DNA of 64,000 nucleotides from Bacteroidaceae bacterium (GTDB lineage Bacteria; Bacteroidota; Bacteroidia; Bacteroidales; Bacteroidaceae), in NCBI GenBank assembly GCA_017542145.1, contig JAFXXQ010000040.1:1-64000 (forward strand), in the 5' to 3' direction. The notes beneath the pieces are model-generated. The model saw only the letters and a program-made list of their open reading frames with translations, had not been told where the DNA came from and did not search any database. Below are positions 35,883 through 42,962 of the stretch, in pieces. A program made the position numbers and the translations under genes. Within the stretch, counting starts at the first letter, position 1, and each line of letters begins with the position of its first letter.

Positions 35883-37460
35883 TTATTCCTCTTCTTCCTT
35901 CAGCGACGTGGAGGCGCGGACGGTGACGGTGCGCTCGTAGCACTGGAACATGCCACGGACGGCTTCCTTATTCCTGACGCGTGTAACGGCGCTCACCAGA
36001 GGTACGACGACAAGTCCGAGCAGCATGGCCAGGACACCCGCGTTGATGGGCGACGAGAGGAAGGGACTAATGAACGTATGGTGCGTGAAGGTGCCGTACA
36101 TGCAGCCGCACATGACGCCTACGCCCACGATGAAGCTGGCCCAGACGGCAGCAGGGGTGGTGCGCTTCCAATAGAGCCCGTAGAGGAACGGGGCAAGGAA
36201 GGCGCCAGCCAAGGCTCCCCACGATATACCCATCAGCTGGGCAATGAAGGTGACGGAACTCTTCGCCTGAACGATGGCCAACACGCTGGATACCACGATA
36301 AAGAACACCACCAGCAGGCGGATGCAGAGCAGTTGCGAATGTTCCTTCATCGTCTTTCCCCCGCGCGATACGGCGGGTTTAATGATATCGAGCGTCAGCG
36401 TGGAGCCTGAAGTCAGCACCAGCGACGAGAGCGTGGACATGGAGGCCGAGAGCACCAGGATGATGACCACGCCGATCATCACATCGGGCAGCGACGCCAG
36501 CATGGAGGGAATGATGCTGTCGTAGACAGGCGTGCCAGCAGCCGTATATTCGATGGCAGAGGCATACAACCGGCCGAAACCACCCAGGAAATAGCATCCA
36601 CCAGCCACGATGATGGCGAAGAACGTCGAGATGAACGTGCCCTTGCGGATGGCAGCCTCGTCGCGGATGGCGTAGAACTTGCCCACCATCTGGGGCAGGC
36701 CCCACGTGCCTAATGACGTCAGCAGCACCACGCCCAGAAGCCACAGGGGCTGAGGGCCGAGGAACGAGGTGAACGCGCCGTTCAAAGTAGGAGCAGCCTC
36801 GGAGGGGATTTGCGAGAGACGGTTGACAGCCTCCGTGAACCCGCCGTTCCCGTTCAGCACAGCGGCTACCACAGCTACAATGCCCACCAGCATAATGAGG
36901 CCCTGGATGAAGTCGTTGACCGCCGTAGCCATGTAGCCACCCAGCCAGACGTAGATACCCGTCAGCACAGCCATGCCGATGACACACCACGTGTAGTCGA
37001 TGCCGAAAGCCATCCCGAACAGGCGCGAGAGACCGTTGTAGAGCGATGCCGTGTAGGGAACGAGGAAGATGAAGACGATGACCGAGGCCGCCACCTTCAG
37101 AGCCGTTGAGCCGAACCGCTGGCCGAAGAAGTCGGGCATGGTGGCACTCTGAAGATACTGCGTCATCAGCCTTGTCCGACGTCCCAAGATACGCCAGGCC
37201 AACAGCGAGCCAATCAGCGCATTACCCAGTCCAATCCACGTGGCGGACATACCGTACTTCCACCCGAACTGACCGGCATAGCCCACGAAGATGACGGCCG
37301 AGAAATACGACGTGCCGAACGCAAAGGCCGTGAGCCACGAGCCCACGTTCCTGCCGCCCAGCACGAATCCCGTCACACCTGCCGCACTCTTGCGGCAATA
37401 CCATCCCACGCCGATCATCACGGCGAAGAACACAATCAGAAGAACAATCTTTACGATCAT
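35883..37460 (-). CDS. Sodium:solute symporter family transporter
   Basis: A 525-residue inner-membrane protein with about thirteen hydrophobic segments and the SSF signature regions: a first helix ending IGVGWYCRKSAAGVTGFVLGGRN, then SAVIFVGYAGQFGWKYG near 55-71, and SAVNDFIQGLIML-like sequence (TAVNDFIQGLIMLVG) near 180. It would import an unidentified solute with sodium. The C-terminal tail is acidic (LKEEEE). Substrate cannot be told; relatives carry sugars, amino acids, sialic acid or proline. Confidence 0.88.
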   Translation of the reverse strand: MIVKIVLLIVFFAVMIGVGWYCRKSAAGVTGFVLGGRNVGSWLTAFAFGTSYFSAVIFVGYAGQFGWKYGMSATWIGLGNALIGSLLAWRILGRRTRLMTQYLQSATMPDFFGQRFGSTALKVAASVIVFIFLVPYTASLYNGLSRLFGMAFGIDYTWCVIGMAVLTGIYVWLGGYMATAVNDFIQGLIMLVGIVAVVAAVLNGNGGFTEAVNRLSQIPSEAAPTLNGAFTSFLGPQPLWLLGVVLLTSLGTWGLPQMVGKFYAIRDEAAIRKGTFISTFFAIIVAGGCYFLGGFGRLYASAIEYTAAGTPVYDSIIPSMLASLPDVMIGVVIILVLSASMSTLSSLVLTSGSTLTLDIIKPAVSRGGKTMKEHSQLLCIRLLVVFFIVVSSVLAIVQAKSSVTFIAQLMGISWGALAGAFLAPFLYGLYWKRTTPAAVWASFIVGVGVMCGCMYGTFTHHTFISPFLSSPINAGVLAMLLGLVVVPLVSAVTRVRNKEAVRGMFQCYERTVTVRASTSLKEEEE

Positions 37461-37497
37461 AAAAACTAATACCTTTTATAATTTGAAAAAAACTGGG

Positions 37498-37505
37498 CAA
37501 AGATA
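37498..37505 (-). promoter_or_regulatory. Promoter -7 box for the symporter gene
   Basis: On the minus strand this is TATCTTTG, 37 nt before the start codon. No good TTTG box sits 20 nt further upstream. Confidence 0.45.
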
Positions 37506-37655
37506 GTGCAAATAACTGACATTTCGCCCACATTTCCTTTCTTTTTTTCGTTTTTCCCGAAGGAATGATCAAAATCCCCTTTAAAAAGCACTTTTTTCCA
37601 TCAGGTATCGGGGGTGTCGGTATCTTCGCTTAATGAATAGACATTCAACGTACAA

Positions 37656-37690
37656 GCTACCGATACCCCTGCGAACGGGGTATCGGTAGC
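37656..37690. repeat. REP-like palindrome, copy 1
   Basis: GCTACCGATACCCC pairs perfectly with GGGGTATCGGTAGC around the loop TGCGAAC. It lies 20 nt after the HU-like stop codon, but no T-run follows on either strand. Copy 2 at 38790-38824 has the same loop and a compensated base pair. Confidence 0.75.
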
Positions 37691-37709
37691 CTCCTCCCTC
37701 TCCCGCTTA

Positions 37710-38384
37710 CTATTGGAAGTTCGGAGGAACGGGCTTGTAGTAGCGCATATTGCGGATACCCTCTGCCGAAAGACGTCCCTGGCGCACAAGGCGAGCCAGC
37801 AAGTTCTGAGCATAGCGCTTCGAACAGCCGAAAAGCCCTTCCGCCTGCTTACGCGTAATGGAGAAGTGAGGGCCGAACCATTCAGTCAGCTTTATTTCAA
37901 CATCCTGCTCCGTAGGCTGTTGGTAAGGGTAGAGGCCTGAACTGATGCAGACGGCTTTGCTGACGACGTCCTTTTTCAGTTCAGGGTCTGGGGTGAAGAC
38001 AATGTTATTCACCCTCACCTTATCCCCGCTGGTAATGTTGTCATCAAGGGTATGTTCGTGTCGCTGTCCATTTCGGTCCTTCCAACTGCAGGCCAGCGAG
38101 ATGCTGAACGTGCCGATGTTATCAATCTGCAAGCGGTTGCCATTCAACAACGTCTTCTTCAGATAATCGCCCAAGGCAGCCAGCACGCCGGTAACGTCGG
38201 CAGGCGTCAGGGTGCAGTTGGCGCTTATCTCCTTGACCATTTGCGAGGTATCGACAGTCTCCTGCCCCACAGGAGCCACGCGGATGACGGGATTCGACGG
38301 GCTTGCCTGGCCCGAGAGGTCGTTCTTGACCACAATCTGATAGGAAATCTTTCCTTCCTCCTTGCTATTTTCCAGTTTTCTCAT
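37710..38384 (-). CDS. HU-like DNA-binding protein with C-terminal extension
   Basis: A 224-residue member of the Bacteroidetes HU-like group. Residues about 12-140 follow the HU/IHF fold, with ANCTLTPADVTGVLAALGDYLKK as the helical part and NIGTFSISLA leading into the arm. The C-terminal part (from about residue 160, SITRKQAEGLFGCSKRYAQNLLARLVRQGRL) reads as a helix-turn-helix of winged type and is not part of ordinary HU. It binds DNA, probably; targets are unknown. Its transcript leader carries a 22-bp-periodic palindromic array, suggesting autoregulation. Confidence 0.78.
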   Translation of the reverse strand: MRKLENSKEEGKISYQIVVKNDLSGQASPSNPVIRVAPVGQETVDTSQMVKEISANCTLTPADVTGVLAALGDYLKKTLLNGNRLQIDNIGTFSISLACSWKDRNGQRHEHTLDDNITSGDKVRVNNIVFTPDPELKKDVVSKAVCISSGLYPYQQPTEQDVEIKLTEWFGPHFSITRKQAEGLFGCSKRYAQNLLARLVRQGRLSAEGIRNMRYYKPVPPNFQ

Positions 38385-38421
38385 AGGGTTATATTATAGA
38401 TAAAAGTTTAGCGCTATAGTT

Positions 38422-38480
38422 GGCTCAACGCGTTGGGCCACGTGACTCAACGTGTTGGTCCACGTGGACCAACGCGTTTT
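38422..38480. promoter_or_regulatory. Palindromic array in the HU-like gene leader
   Basis: CAACGYGTT occurs at 38426, 38448 and 38470, exactly 22 bp apart, with CACGTG between copies at 38439 and 38461. GTTGGTCCACGTGGACCAAC (38454-38473) is a perfect 20-bp palindrome, and 38422-38439 is an 18-bp near-palindrome. The array lies between promoter and start codon. Confidence 0.65.
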
Positions 38481-38501
38481 CCAACCTTTGCATTGACTTT
38501 A

Positions 38502-38533
38502 CAAAGATACGCCATTCCCATGAAAACAACAAG
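38502..38533 (-). promoter_or_regulatory. Promoter of the HU-like gene
   Basis: On the minus strand CTTG, a 20-nt spacer and TATCTTTG (38502-38509) give a good Bacteroidetes promoter. The leader would be about 110 nt and contain the palindromic array. Confidence 0.6.
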
Positions 38534-38581
38534 TGAAAAGCAAAAAAATTGCACTTGACAGCACACTTTATTAGGGGCGAT

Positions 38582-38686
38582 ATGAAAAAACATTTCTTCG
38601 GCGCCGTCCTGCGCCGTTTCGGCTTCACCCGCCACGAGCACAACCACCGCATGGTCTATTACATGGTGGAGAAGAACCCACAATGA
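38582..38686 (+). CDS. Possible 34-residue basic small protein
   Basis: An open frame from ATG to TGA encoding 34 residues that starts MKKHFFGAVLRRFGFTRHEH and ends MVEKNPQ. It is rich in basic residues and histidines. It is not a repeat product, unlike the frames next to it, and codon choice looks normal for the genome (GGC, GCC, CGC). I do not recognise it. It could be the remnant of a longer gene. Confidence 0.3.
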   Translation: MKKHFFGAVLRRFGFTRHEHNHRMVYYMVEKNPQ

Positions 38687-38720
38687 AACACTCCCGCACA
38701 CTCCCACCTCTCCCACCTCT

Positions 38721-38790
38721 CCACACGACGCCACACGACGCCACACGACGCCACACGACGCCACACGACGCCACACGACGCCACACGACG
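38721..38790 (+). repeat. Seven-copy 10-bp tandem repeat
   Basis: CCACACGACG is repeated seven times without change, ending where palindrome copy 2 begins. Perfect copies suggest recent expansion and likely length variation between strains. Confidence 0.95.
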
Positions 38791-38824
38791 CCACCGATAC
38801 CCCTGCGAACGGGGTATCGGTGGC
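38790..38824. repeat. REP-like palindrome, copy 2
   Basis: GCCACCGATACCCC pairs with GGGGTATCGGTGGC around the loop TGCGAAC. Compared with copy 1, one T-A pair has become C-G on both sides of the stem, so the fold is kept. Confidence 0.75.
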
Positions 38825-38975
38825 TAATCCCATCACCCTCACCATCTTACCTCCACCCACCGACACCCCCGGCACCTATTGGAACAAAGCACAATTATAT
38901 AGCCTTTCCCTAACGCAACACAAGAAATCGCCCAATTGTTTGCCTTTTTCCCATAATTCTATTATATTTGCAACC

Positions 38976-39042
38976 AATTTAGCATCTATAGCTTCTATAA
39001 AATCTATAGCCTCTATAGCAACTATATCATCTATAAAACCAA
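38976..39042 (+). repeat. TCTATAGC-type short repeats
   Basis: Words ATCTATAGC, TTCTATAAA, ATCTATAGC, CTCTATAGC, AACTATATC and ATCTATAAA follow one another at 9-bp steps. Any open frame here only translates the repeat (Ser-Ile-Ala-type tripeptides). Confidence 0.7.
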
Positions 39043-39073
39043 CTGAACAAGTCAACCCCTAAAGAAAGAGGCC

Positions 39074-39328
39074 ATGTCAAAAGATACCGCCAAACCCTTC
39101 AAGAGCATCTTCCGTCAAGTGCCGAAGTGGCAATACCTCTGGTTATACCAGAAGTCGGAAGTACTCTACCAGATGACCAATGTCTTCTGCGAGCGGTTCT
39201 TGCCCCAGTATGGCGACCGCACGGTCGATTAGATGGTGCAAGCGGCTCGCAGCGGCAAGCAGAACATCGTGGAGGGCTCGGAGGACTGGAAAAGCCGCTC
39301 CATTTTTGGGAAAATGTCCCATTATTAA
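39074..39328 (+). pseudogene. Broken four-helix-bundle protein gene (IVP family)
   Basis: The frame starts MSKDTAKPFKSIFRQVPKWQ and continues YQKSEVLYQMTNVFCERFLPQYGDRTVD, then meets TAG at 39230, then resumes in the same frame with MVQAARSGKQNIVEGSEDW before an unrelated tail stops at 39328. The resumed piece is the hallmark of the 23S rRNA intervening-sequence/four-helix-bundle family, where DQMVQAARSGKQNIVEGS is usual. A single C-to-T change (CAG to TAG) explains the amber codon, and the last two helices are missing. So it is a nonsense-mutated, truncated copy. Stop-codon reassignment is not supported by the rest of the window. Confidence 0.8.
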
Positions 39329-39412
39329 CTGTATGGAATCGTCATTACGGTCGGAAAAAAACATTTTTCATTTTCCTTACTTACTGTCCCACGAATTGAG
39401 ACAACATACAAC

Positions 39413-39420
39413 TAATTTTG
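39413..39420 (+). promoter_or_regulatory. Promoter -7 box ahead of decayed frame
   Basis: TAATTTTG matches the -7 box; no TTTG box lies 20 nt upstream. With the terminator at 39594-39650 it frames a possible transcript of about 220 nt. Confidence 0.35.
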
Positions 39421-39473
39421 CAGCGTCAATTGGTCATAAACGGGCGAGATAACTTCAAGCTGCATCAAATTGA

Positions 39474-39602
39474 CATGCCAGGAAGTCGCTGGGATGGCGC
39501 GAAGACTTGGTTGATCCAAAGAATCTCAAGCCGGCCTTCTTGGCAAAACGTGAGGAAGCCCCGTTTGATACGGCAAGCGAAACCAACGTTCCAGCCGGAT
39601 GA
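39474..39602 (+). pseudogene. Decayed coding remnant before a terminator
   Basis: A 42-codon open stretch without a start reads HARKSLGWREDLVDPKNLKP and then AFLAKREEAPFDTASETNVP, ending at a TGA that coincides with the first arm of a terminator hairpin. Composition looks like a genuine protein C-terminus. I do not recognise the family. Alternatively the region from 39413 is a small RNA gene and the frame is chance. Confidence 0.3.
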
Positions 39603-39650
39603 AAGAGTAGCATCTGTTGGCCAGGGTTAGCAAATCATCCGGCGGTTTTT
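39594..39650 (+). terminator. Rho-independent terminator
   Basis: GCCGGATGA (39594-39602) pairs exactly with TCATCCGGC (39635-39643), followed by GGTTTTTTAG. The loop is 32 nt. It ends whatever is transcribed from about 39420 and insulates the nuclease gene downstream. Confidence 0.65.
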
Positions 39651-39702
39651 TAGAAATCTGCAACTTTTTATGAAATAGAATAGATGATTCGATTTATTTA
39701 TG

Positions 39703-39710
39703 TATTTTTG
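39703..39710 (+). promoter_or_regulatory. Promoter -7 box for the GIY-YIG/RAMA gene
   Basis: TATTTTTG lies 39 nt before the ATG, in a very AT-rich stretch. The upstream box is not matched. Confidence 0.4.
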
Positions 39711-39749
39711 CAGAAGGAATAAGAAATAACGAACTAAAATGAACTAAAC

Positions 39750-40595
39750 ATGAAGGAGCAACCAAATTTTACAATCGTTTATGTATTCGGTCCAGAGCAG
39801 TGTGCAAAGAAATATGAAGAAGATCTATTGTTATCACGTGACGCTGGAGAATGGGTGAAAATTGGTGAAACAGAATTCTCCGCAAATATCGAAGACCTTT
39901 CTTCTATTGAATTCGTTATGGGTAAAACCATGAAACGAATTCACCAAGAATCTCGAACTGGCATTCCAGTTATTTGTAAAATATACGATGTCTTTATATT
40001 CCCATATCAAAAGGGATTTGACCATCAGGTACGTAGACGATTAAGTTCAGAGTTGTATGATTTAGAGACCAGCAAGAAAAAAAATGAACAGTTGGAAGAA
40101 GGCCAATACTATATTAAAGCTGGAGTTGAATTCGTTTACGGCGTTACAAGAAGCAAAATATTGTATGCAGTTCAATCTGTCGATCACGAACTTATAGCAA
40201 AAGAGGCAAAAGAGGGTAATGTTAAAATGGTAGAATTGCTCGTGAAATTATGCCAATTTAATCAAAAAAACCTGGACAATATTTCAGAAGATAATAATGC
40301 AGAAAGTGGACAAAAGAAGGCCACACTTGATTTAGATAGAATATTAGAAATCGGTGATGAAGTAATACTTACGAAAGATGGCTCAAATAGTATTGTAAAA
40401 GACAATAATGGGGAGCCGATTACTGCTAAATATATCGGTGGTAATAGATTTGAATGTAAGGGAGAAACTGGACGTAGCTCATATTTTGCGAAGACATACC
40501 TGAATCAATATGCAGGAAAGAATCTTCAAACGGTAAATGGCAATGAATACTGGACATTCAATGGAAAGAAGCTAACATTATTGCGTAAGAACTGA
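39750..40595 (+). CDS. Predicted GIY-YIG nuclease fused to RAMA-like domain
   Basis: I read this 281-residue protein as two domains. Residues 8-100 fit a T5orf172-type GIY-YIG fold: IVYVFG (9-14), WVKIGET (35-41), the arginine helix MKRIHQESRTGIPV (61-74) and DHQVRRRL (91-98). Residues about 195-280 fit a RAMA domain: ILEIGDEVILTKDG, AKYIGGNRFECKGETGRSS, an alpha segment, then NGNEYWTFNGKKLTLLR, where NG..YW..G..L is the family pattern. RAMA domains accompany restriction and methylase proteins and are thought to recognise modified adenine. The gene is markedly AT-richer than its neighbours and lies alone among repeats and pseudogenes, which suggests horizontal gain. No methylase gene is adjacent. 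Function is inferred; neither domain is proven, and the canonical GIY and YIG triads are degenerate. Confidence 0.6.
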   Translation: MKEQPNFTIVYVFGPEQCAKKYEEDLLLSRDAGEWVKIGETEFSANIEDLSSIEFVMGKTMKRIHQESRTGIPVICKIYDVFIFPYQKGFDHQVRRRLSSELYDLETSKKKNEQLEEGQYYIKAGVEFVYGVTRSKILYAVQSVDHELIAKEAKEGNVKMVELLVKLCQFNQKNLDNISEDNNAESGQKKATLDLDRILEIGDEVILTKDGSNSIVKDNNGEPITAKYIGGNRFECKGETGRSSYFAKTYLNQYAGKNLQTVNGNEYWTFNGKKLTLLRKN

Positions 40596-40760
40596 TCCAT
40601 GTTCACATAAAGGATACATATTTGTGTAAAACTTTGTGTTTGGAGCTATCATTTTCGTTTCCCATTATATATGAGATTCATTTAGGCGGAATCGGCTCAA
40701 ATGTCGTGCGATTTACGGATTTTTAAACTCACGATGAACTGATAATTGAGAAAAAGACGC

Positions 40761-40768
40761 TATCTTTG
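40761..40768 (+). promoter_or_regulatory. Promoter -7 box for uvrB, near-leaderless
   Basis: TATCTTTG ends 8 nt before the uvrB ATG, so transcription would begin within a few bases of the start codon. Confidence 0.5.
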
Positions 40769-40776
40769 CATTCTCT

Positions 40777-42804
40777 ATGGATTTTGAACTGATTAGCAAC
40801 TATGCCCCTACGGGCGACCAGCCGGAGGCGATCCAGCAGTTGACGGAAGGGGTGCTGTCGGGTACGCCTGCACAGGTGCTGCTGGGTGTGACGGGCTCTG
40901 GAAAGACGTTCACCATTGCCAACGTCGTTGCGCAGGTGGGGCGCCCTACCCTCGTGCTCAGCCACAACAAGACGCTGGCTGCGCAGCTCTACGCGGAGTT
41001 CAAGGGCTTTTTCCCCAACAATGCCGTGGAGTACTACGTCAGTTACTACGACTACTACCAGCCCGAAGCCTACCTGCCCCAGACCGACACCTACATCGAG
41101 AAAGACCTCGCCATCAACGACGAGATTGACAAGCTGCGCCTGTCGGCCCTGAGCTCGCTGCTGTCGGGACGGAAGGACGTCATCATCATCTCGTCCGTCA
41201 GCTGCATCTACGGCATGGGCAACCCGTCGGATTTCTACGACAACGTCATCGAAGTGCGCGTGGGGCAGAAGATGGACCGCAGCGTGCTCCTCCGACGTCT
41301 TGTGGACAGCCTCTACGTCCGCAACGACATGGAGCTGGGACGTGGCAACTTCCGCGTGAAGGGCGACACGGTGGATGTGTGGCTGGCGTACAGCGACGCC
41401 GTCATCCGCATACAGTTTTGGGACGACGACATCGAGGCTATCGAGGAACTTGACCCCGAAAGCGGGCTGCGCCTCACCGAGTACGACGGCTACAAAATCT
41501 ATCCCGCCAACCTCTTCATGACCAGTCAGGACTCGACCCTGCGCGCCATCCATCAGATTGAGGACGACCTGAAGGCAAGGGTTGATTTCTTCTATGCCGA
41601 GGGCCGTCCGTTAGAGGCGAAGCGCCTTCAGGAGCGCGTGACCTACGACATGGAGATGCTGCGTGAGCTGGGCCATTGCTCGGGCATCGAGAACTACAGC
41701 CGCTACTTCGACGGACGTCCCCCAGGCAGCCGCCCCTACTGCCTGCTCGACTTCTTCCCCCGTGACTTTCTGATGGTCATCGACGAGAGCCACGTCAGCG
41801 TCCCCCAAATCCATGCCATGTACGGCGGCGACCGTGCCCGCAAGACGAACCTCGTGGAATATGGATTCCGACTGCCGGCAGCCCTCGACAACCGCCCGCT
41901 GAAGTTCGACGAATTCAAGGAGCTTGTCCATCAGACCATTTACGTCAGCGCCACCCCTGCGGACTATGAACTGCAGGAGAGCGAGGGAGTGGTAGTCGAA
42001 CAAGTCATCCGCCCCACGGGACTGCTTGACCCCGTCATCGAAGTACGCCCCACGGAAAATCAGATTGATGACTTAATGGAGGAAATCCGCATTCGAAGCG
42101 AACGGGGCGAGCGTACCCTCGTCACCACCCTCACCAAGCGTATGGCCGAGGAACTAGCTGACTATCTCACGAAATACGGCGTCCGCTGCAACTACATCCA
42201 TAGCGACGTGGATACGATGGACCGCGTGGAGATTATGAACGACCTACGACGGGGAGAATACGACGTGCTGGTGGGCGTGAACCTGCTTCGCGAAGGACTG
42301 GACCTGCCCGAAGTATCGCTCGTGGCCATACTGGATGCCGACAAAGAGGGATTCCTGCGCAACGAACGCAGCCTCACCCAGACAGCCGGACGTGCTGCAC
42401 GCAACATCAACGGCACCGTCATCATGTACGGCGACACCATTACCGAAAGCATGCGCCGCACCATCAACGAAACCAACCGCCGACGCGAGAAACAGCTGGC
42501 CTACAACGCTGCCCACGGCATCACGCCCCGTCAGATCCAGAAGGCCATCAACGAAACGTTCCTTACAGGCCAACAAGCTGGCAAGTCAACGGGCGGGCAG
42601 ACTTATGGACTTGCCGACAGCCCTACCCCACGCGCAGCCGAGGACCCCATCCTGGCCAACATGACTGCCGCCCAACTGGAGAAGTCTATCGCACGCACAC
42701 GCAAGCTCATGCAGGAGGCCGCTGCCAAGCTCGATTTCATGCAGGCTGCCCAATACCGCGACGAGATGTTCCGCTTGGAAGAACTCTTAAAAACGAAGAA
42801 TTAA
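40777..42804 (+). CDS. uvrB: Excinuclease ABC subunit B
   Basis: It takes damage from UvrA, opens the DNA and recruits UvrC in nucleotide excision repair. The 675 residues include Walker A GVTGSGKT (37-44), the damage-probing hairpin region YYDYYQPEAYLPQTDTYIEK near 90-109, DFLMVIDESHVSVPQ (motif II), TLVTTLTKRMAEEL, and motif VI QTAGRAARN. The C-terminal UVR helix pair (AAKLDFMQAAQYRDEM) that binds UvrC is intact. It starts 181 nt after the accessory nuclease gene and marks the return to core genome. Confidence 0.97.
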   Translation: MDFELISNYAPTGDQPEAIQQLTEGVLSGTPAQVLLGVTGSGKTFTIANVVAQVGRPTLVLSHNKTLAAQLYAEFKGFFPNNAVEYYVSYYDYYQPEAYLPQTDTYIEKDLAINDEIDKLRLSALSSLLSGRKDVIIISSVSCIYGMGNPSDFYDNVIEVRVGQKMDRSVLLRRLVDSLYVRNDMELGRGNFRVKGDTVDVWLAYSDAVIRIQFWDDDIEAIEELDPESGLRLTEYDGYKIYPANLFMTSQDSTLRAIHQIEDDLKARVDFFYAEGRPLEAKRLQERVTYDMEMLRELGHCSGIENYSRYFDGRPPGSRPYCLLDFFPRDFLMVIDESHVSVPQIHAMYGGDRARKTNLVEYGFRLPAALDNRPLKFDEFKELVHQTIYVSATPADYELQESEGVVVEQVIRPTGLLDPVIEVRPTENQIDDLMEEIRIRSERGERTLVTTLTKRMAEELADYLTKYGVRCNYIHSDVDTMDRVEIMNDLRRGEYDVLVGVNLLREGLDLPEVSLVAILDADKEGFLRNERSLTQTAGRAARNINGTVIMYGDTITESMRRTINETNRRREKQLAYNAAHGITPRQIQKAINETFLTGQQAGKSTGGQTYGLADSPTPRAAEDPILANMTAAQLEKSIARTRKLMQEAAAKLDFMQAAQYRDEMFRLEELLKTKN

Positions 42805-42962
42805 ATATTAATTAATAATGAGCCGCTTCGCGGGAAATTAAACGAAATTGGATTCAAAAATTATTCAAAATATATCTTTTACTAAAAAGGATACTTTTTT
42901 TGTAAAATTACTTGATTTATTTTGTACTATTTCTCTGCGAAGCAGACTGAAAAGATAAAAAA

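Larger units (their letters stand above)
37604..38876. repeat. Imperfect 18-bp inverted repeat bounding the HU-like region
   Basis: GGTATCGGGGGTGTCGGT at 37604-37621 faces the complement of GGTGCCGGGGGTGTCGGT at 38859-38876 (16 of 18 identical). Each copy lies exactly 34 nt outside one of two near-identical palindromes. The enclosed 1.27 kb holds the HU-like gene, its leader repeats, a small open frame and a tandem repeat. Confidence 0.55.

Noticed and set aside
37656..37690. Simple Rho-independent terminator of the HU-like gene
   Set aside because: No T-run follows on the minus strand, and the same palindrome recurs at 38790 in no terminator position.
38721..38790. CRISPR-like array
   Set aside because: The 10-bp units abut each other with no spacers, and no cas gene is near.
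38447..38875. A 142-codon minus-strand frame
   Set aside because: It reads through the 10-bp tandem, the palindrome and the HU promoter region, giving a repeated SCGVVWRRVA peptide; no coding signal remains after removing repeats.
38820..39062. An 80-codon plus-strand frame
   Set aside because: It is made of a palindrome arm and TCTATAGC repeats; the product is a repeat translation (SIASIKSIASIA).
39418..39630. A 70-codon plus-strand frame in the decayed region
   Set aside because: The overlapping frame ending at 39602 is more protein-like and ends at the terminator; this one is basic and of shadow composition.
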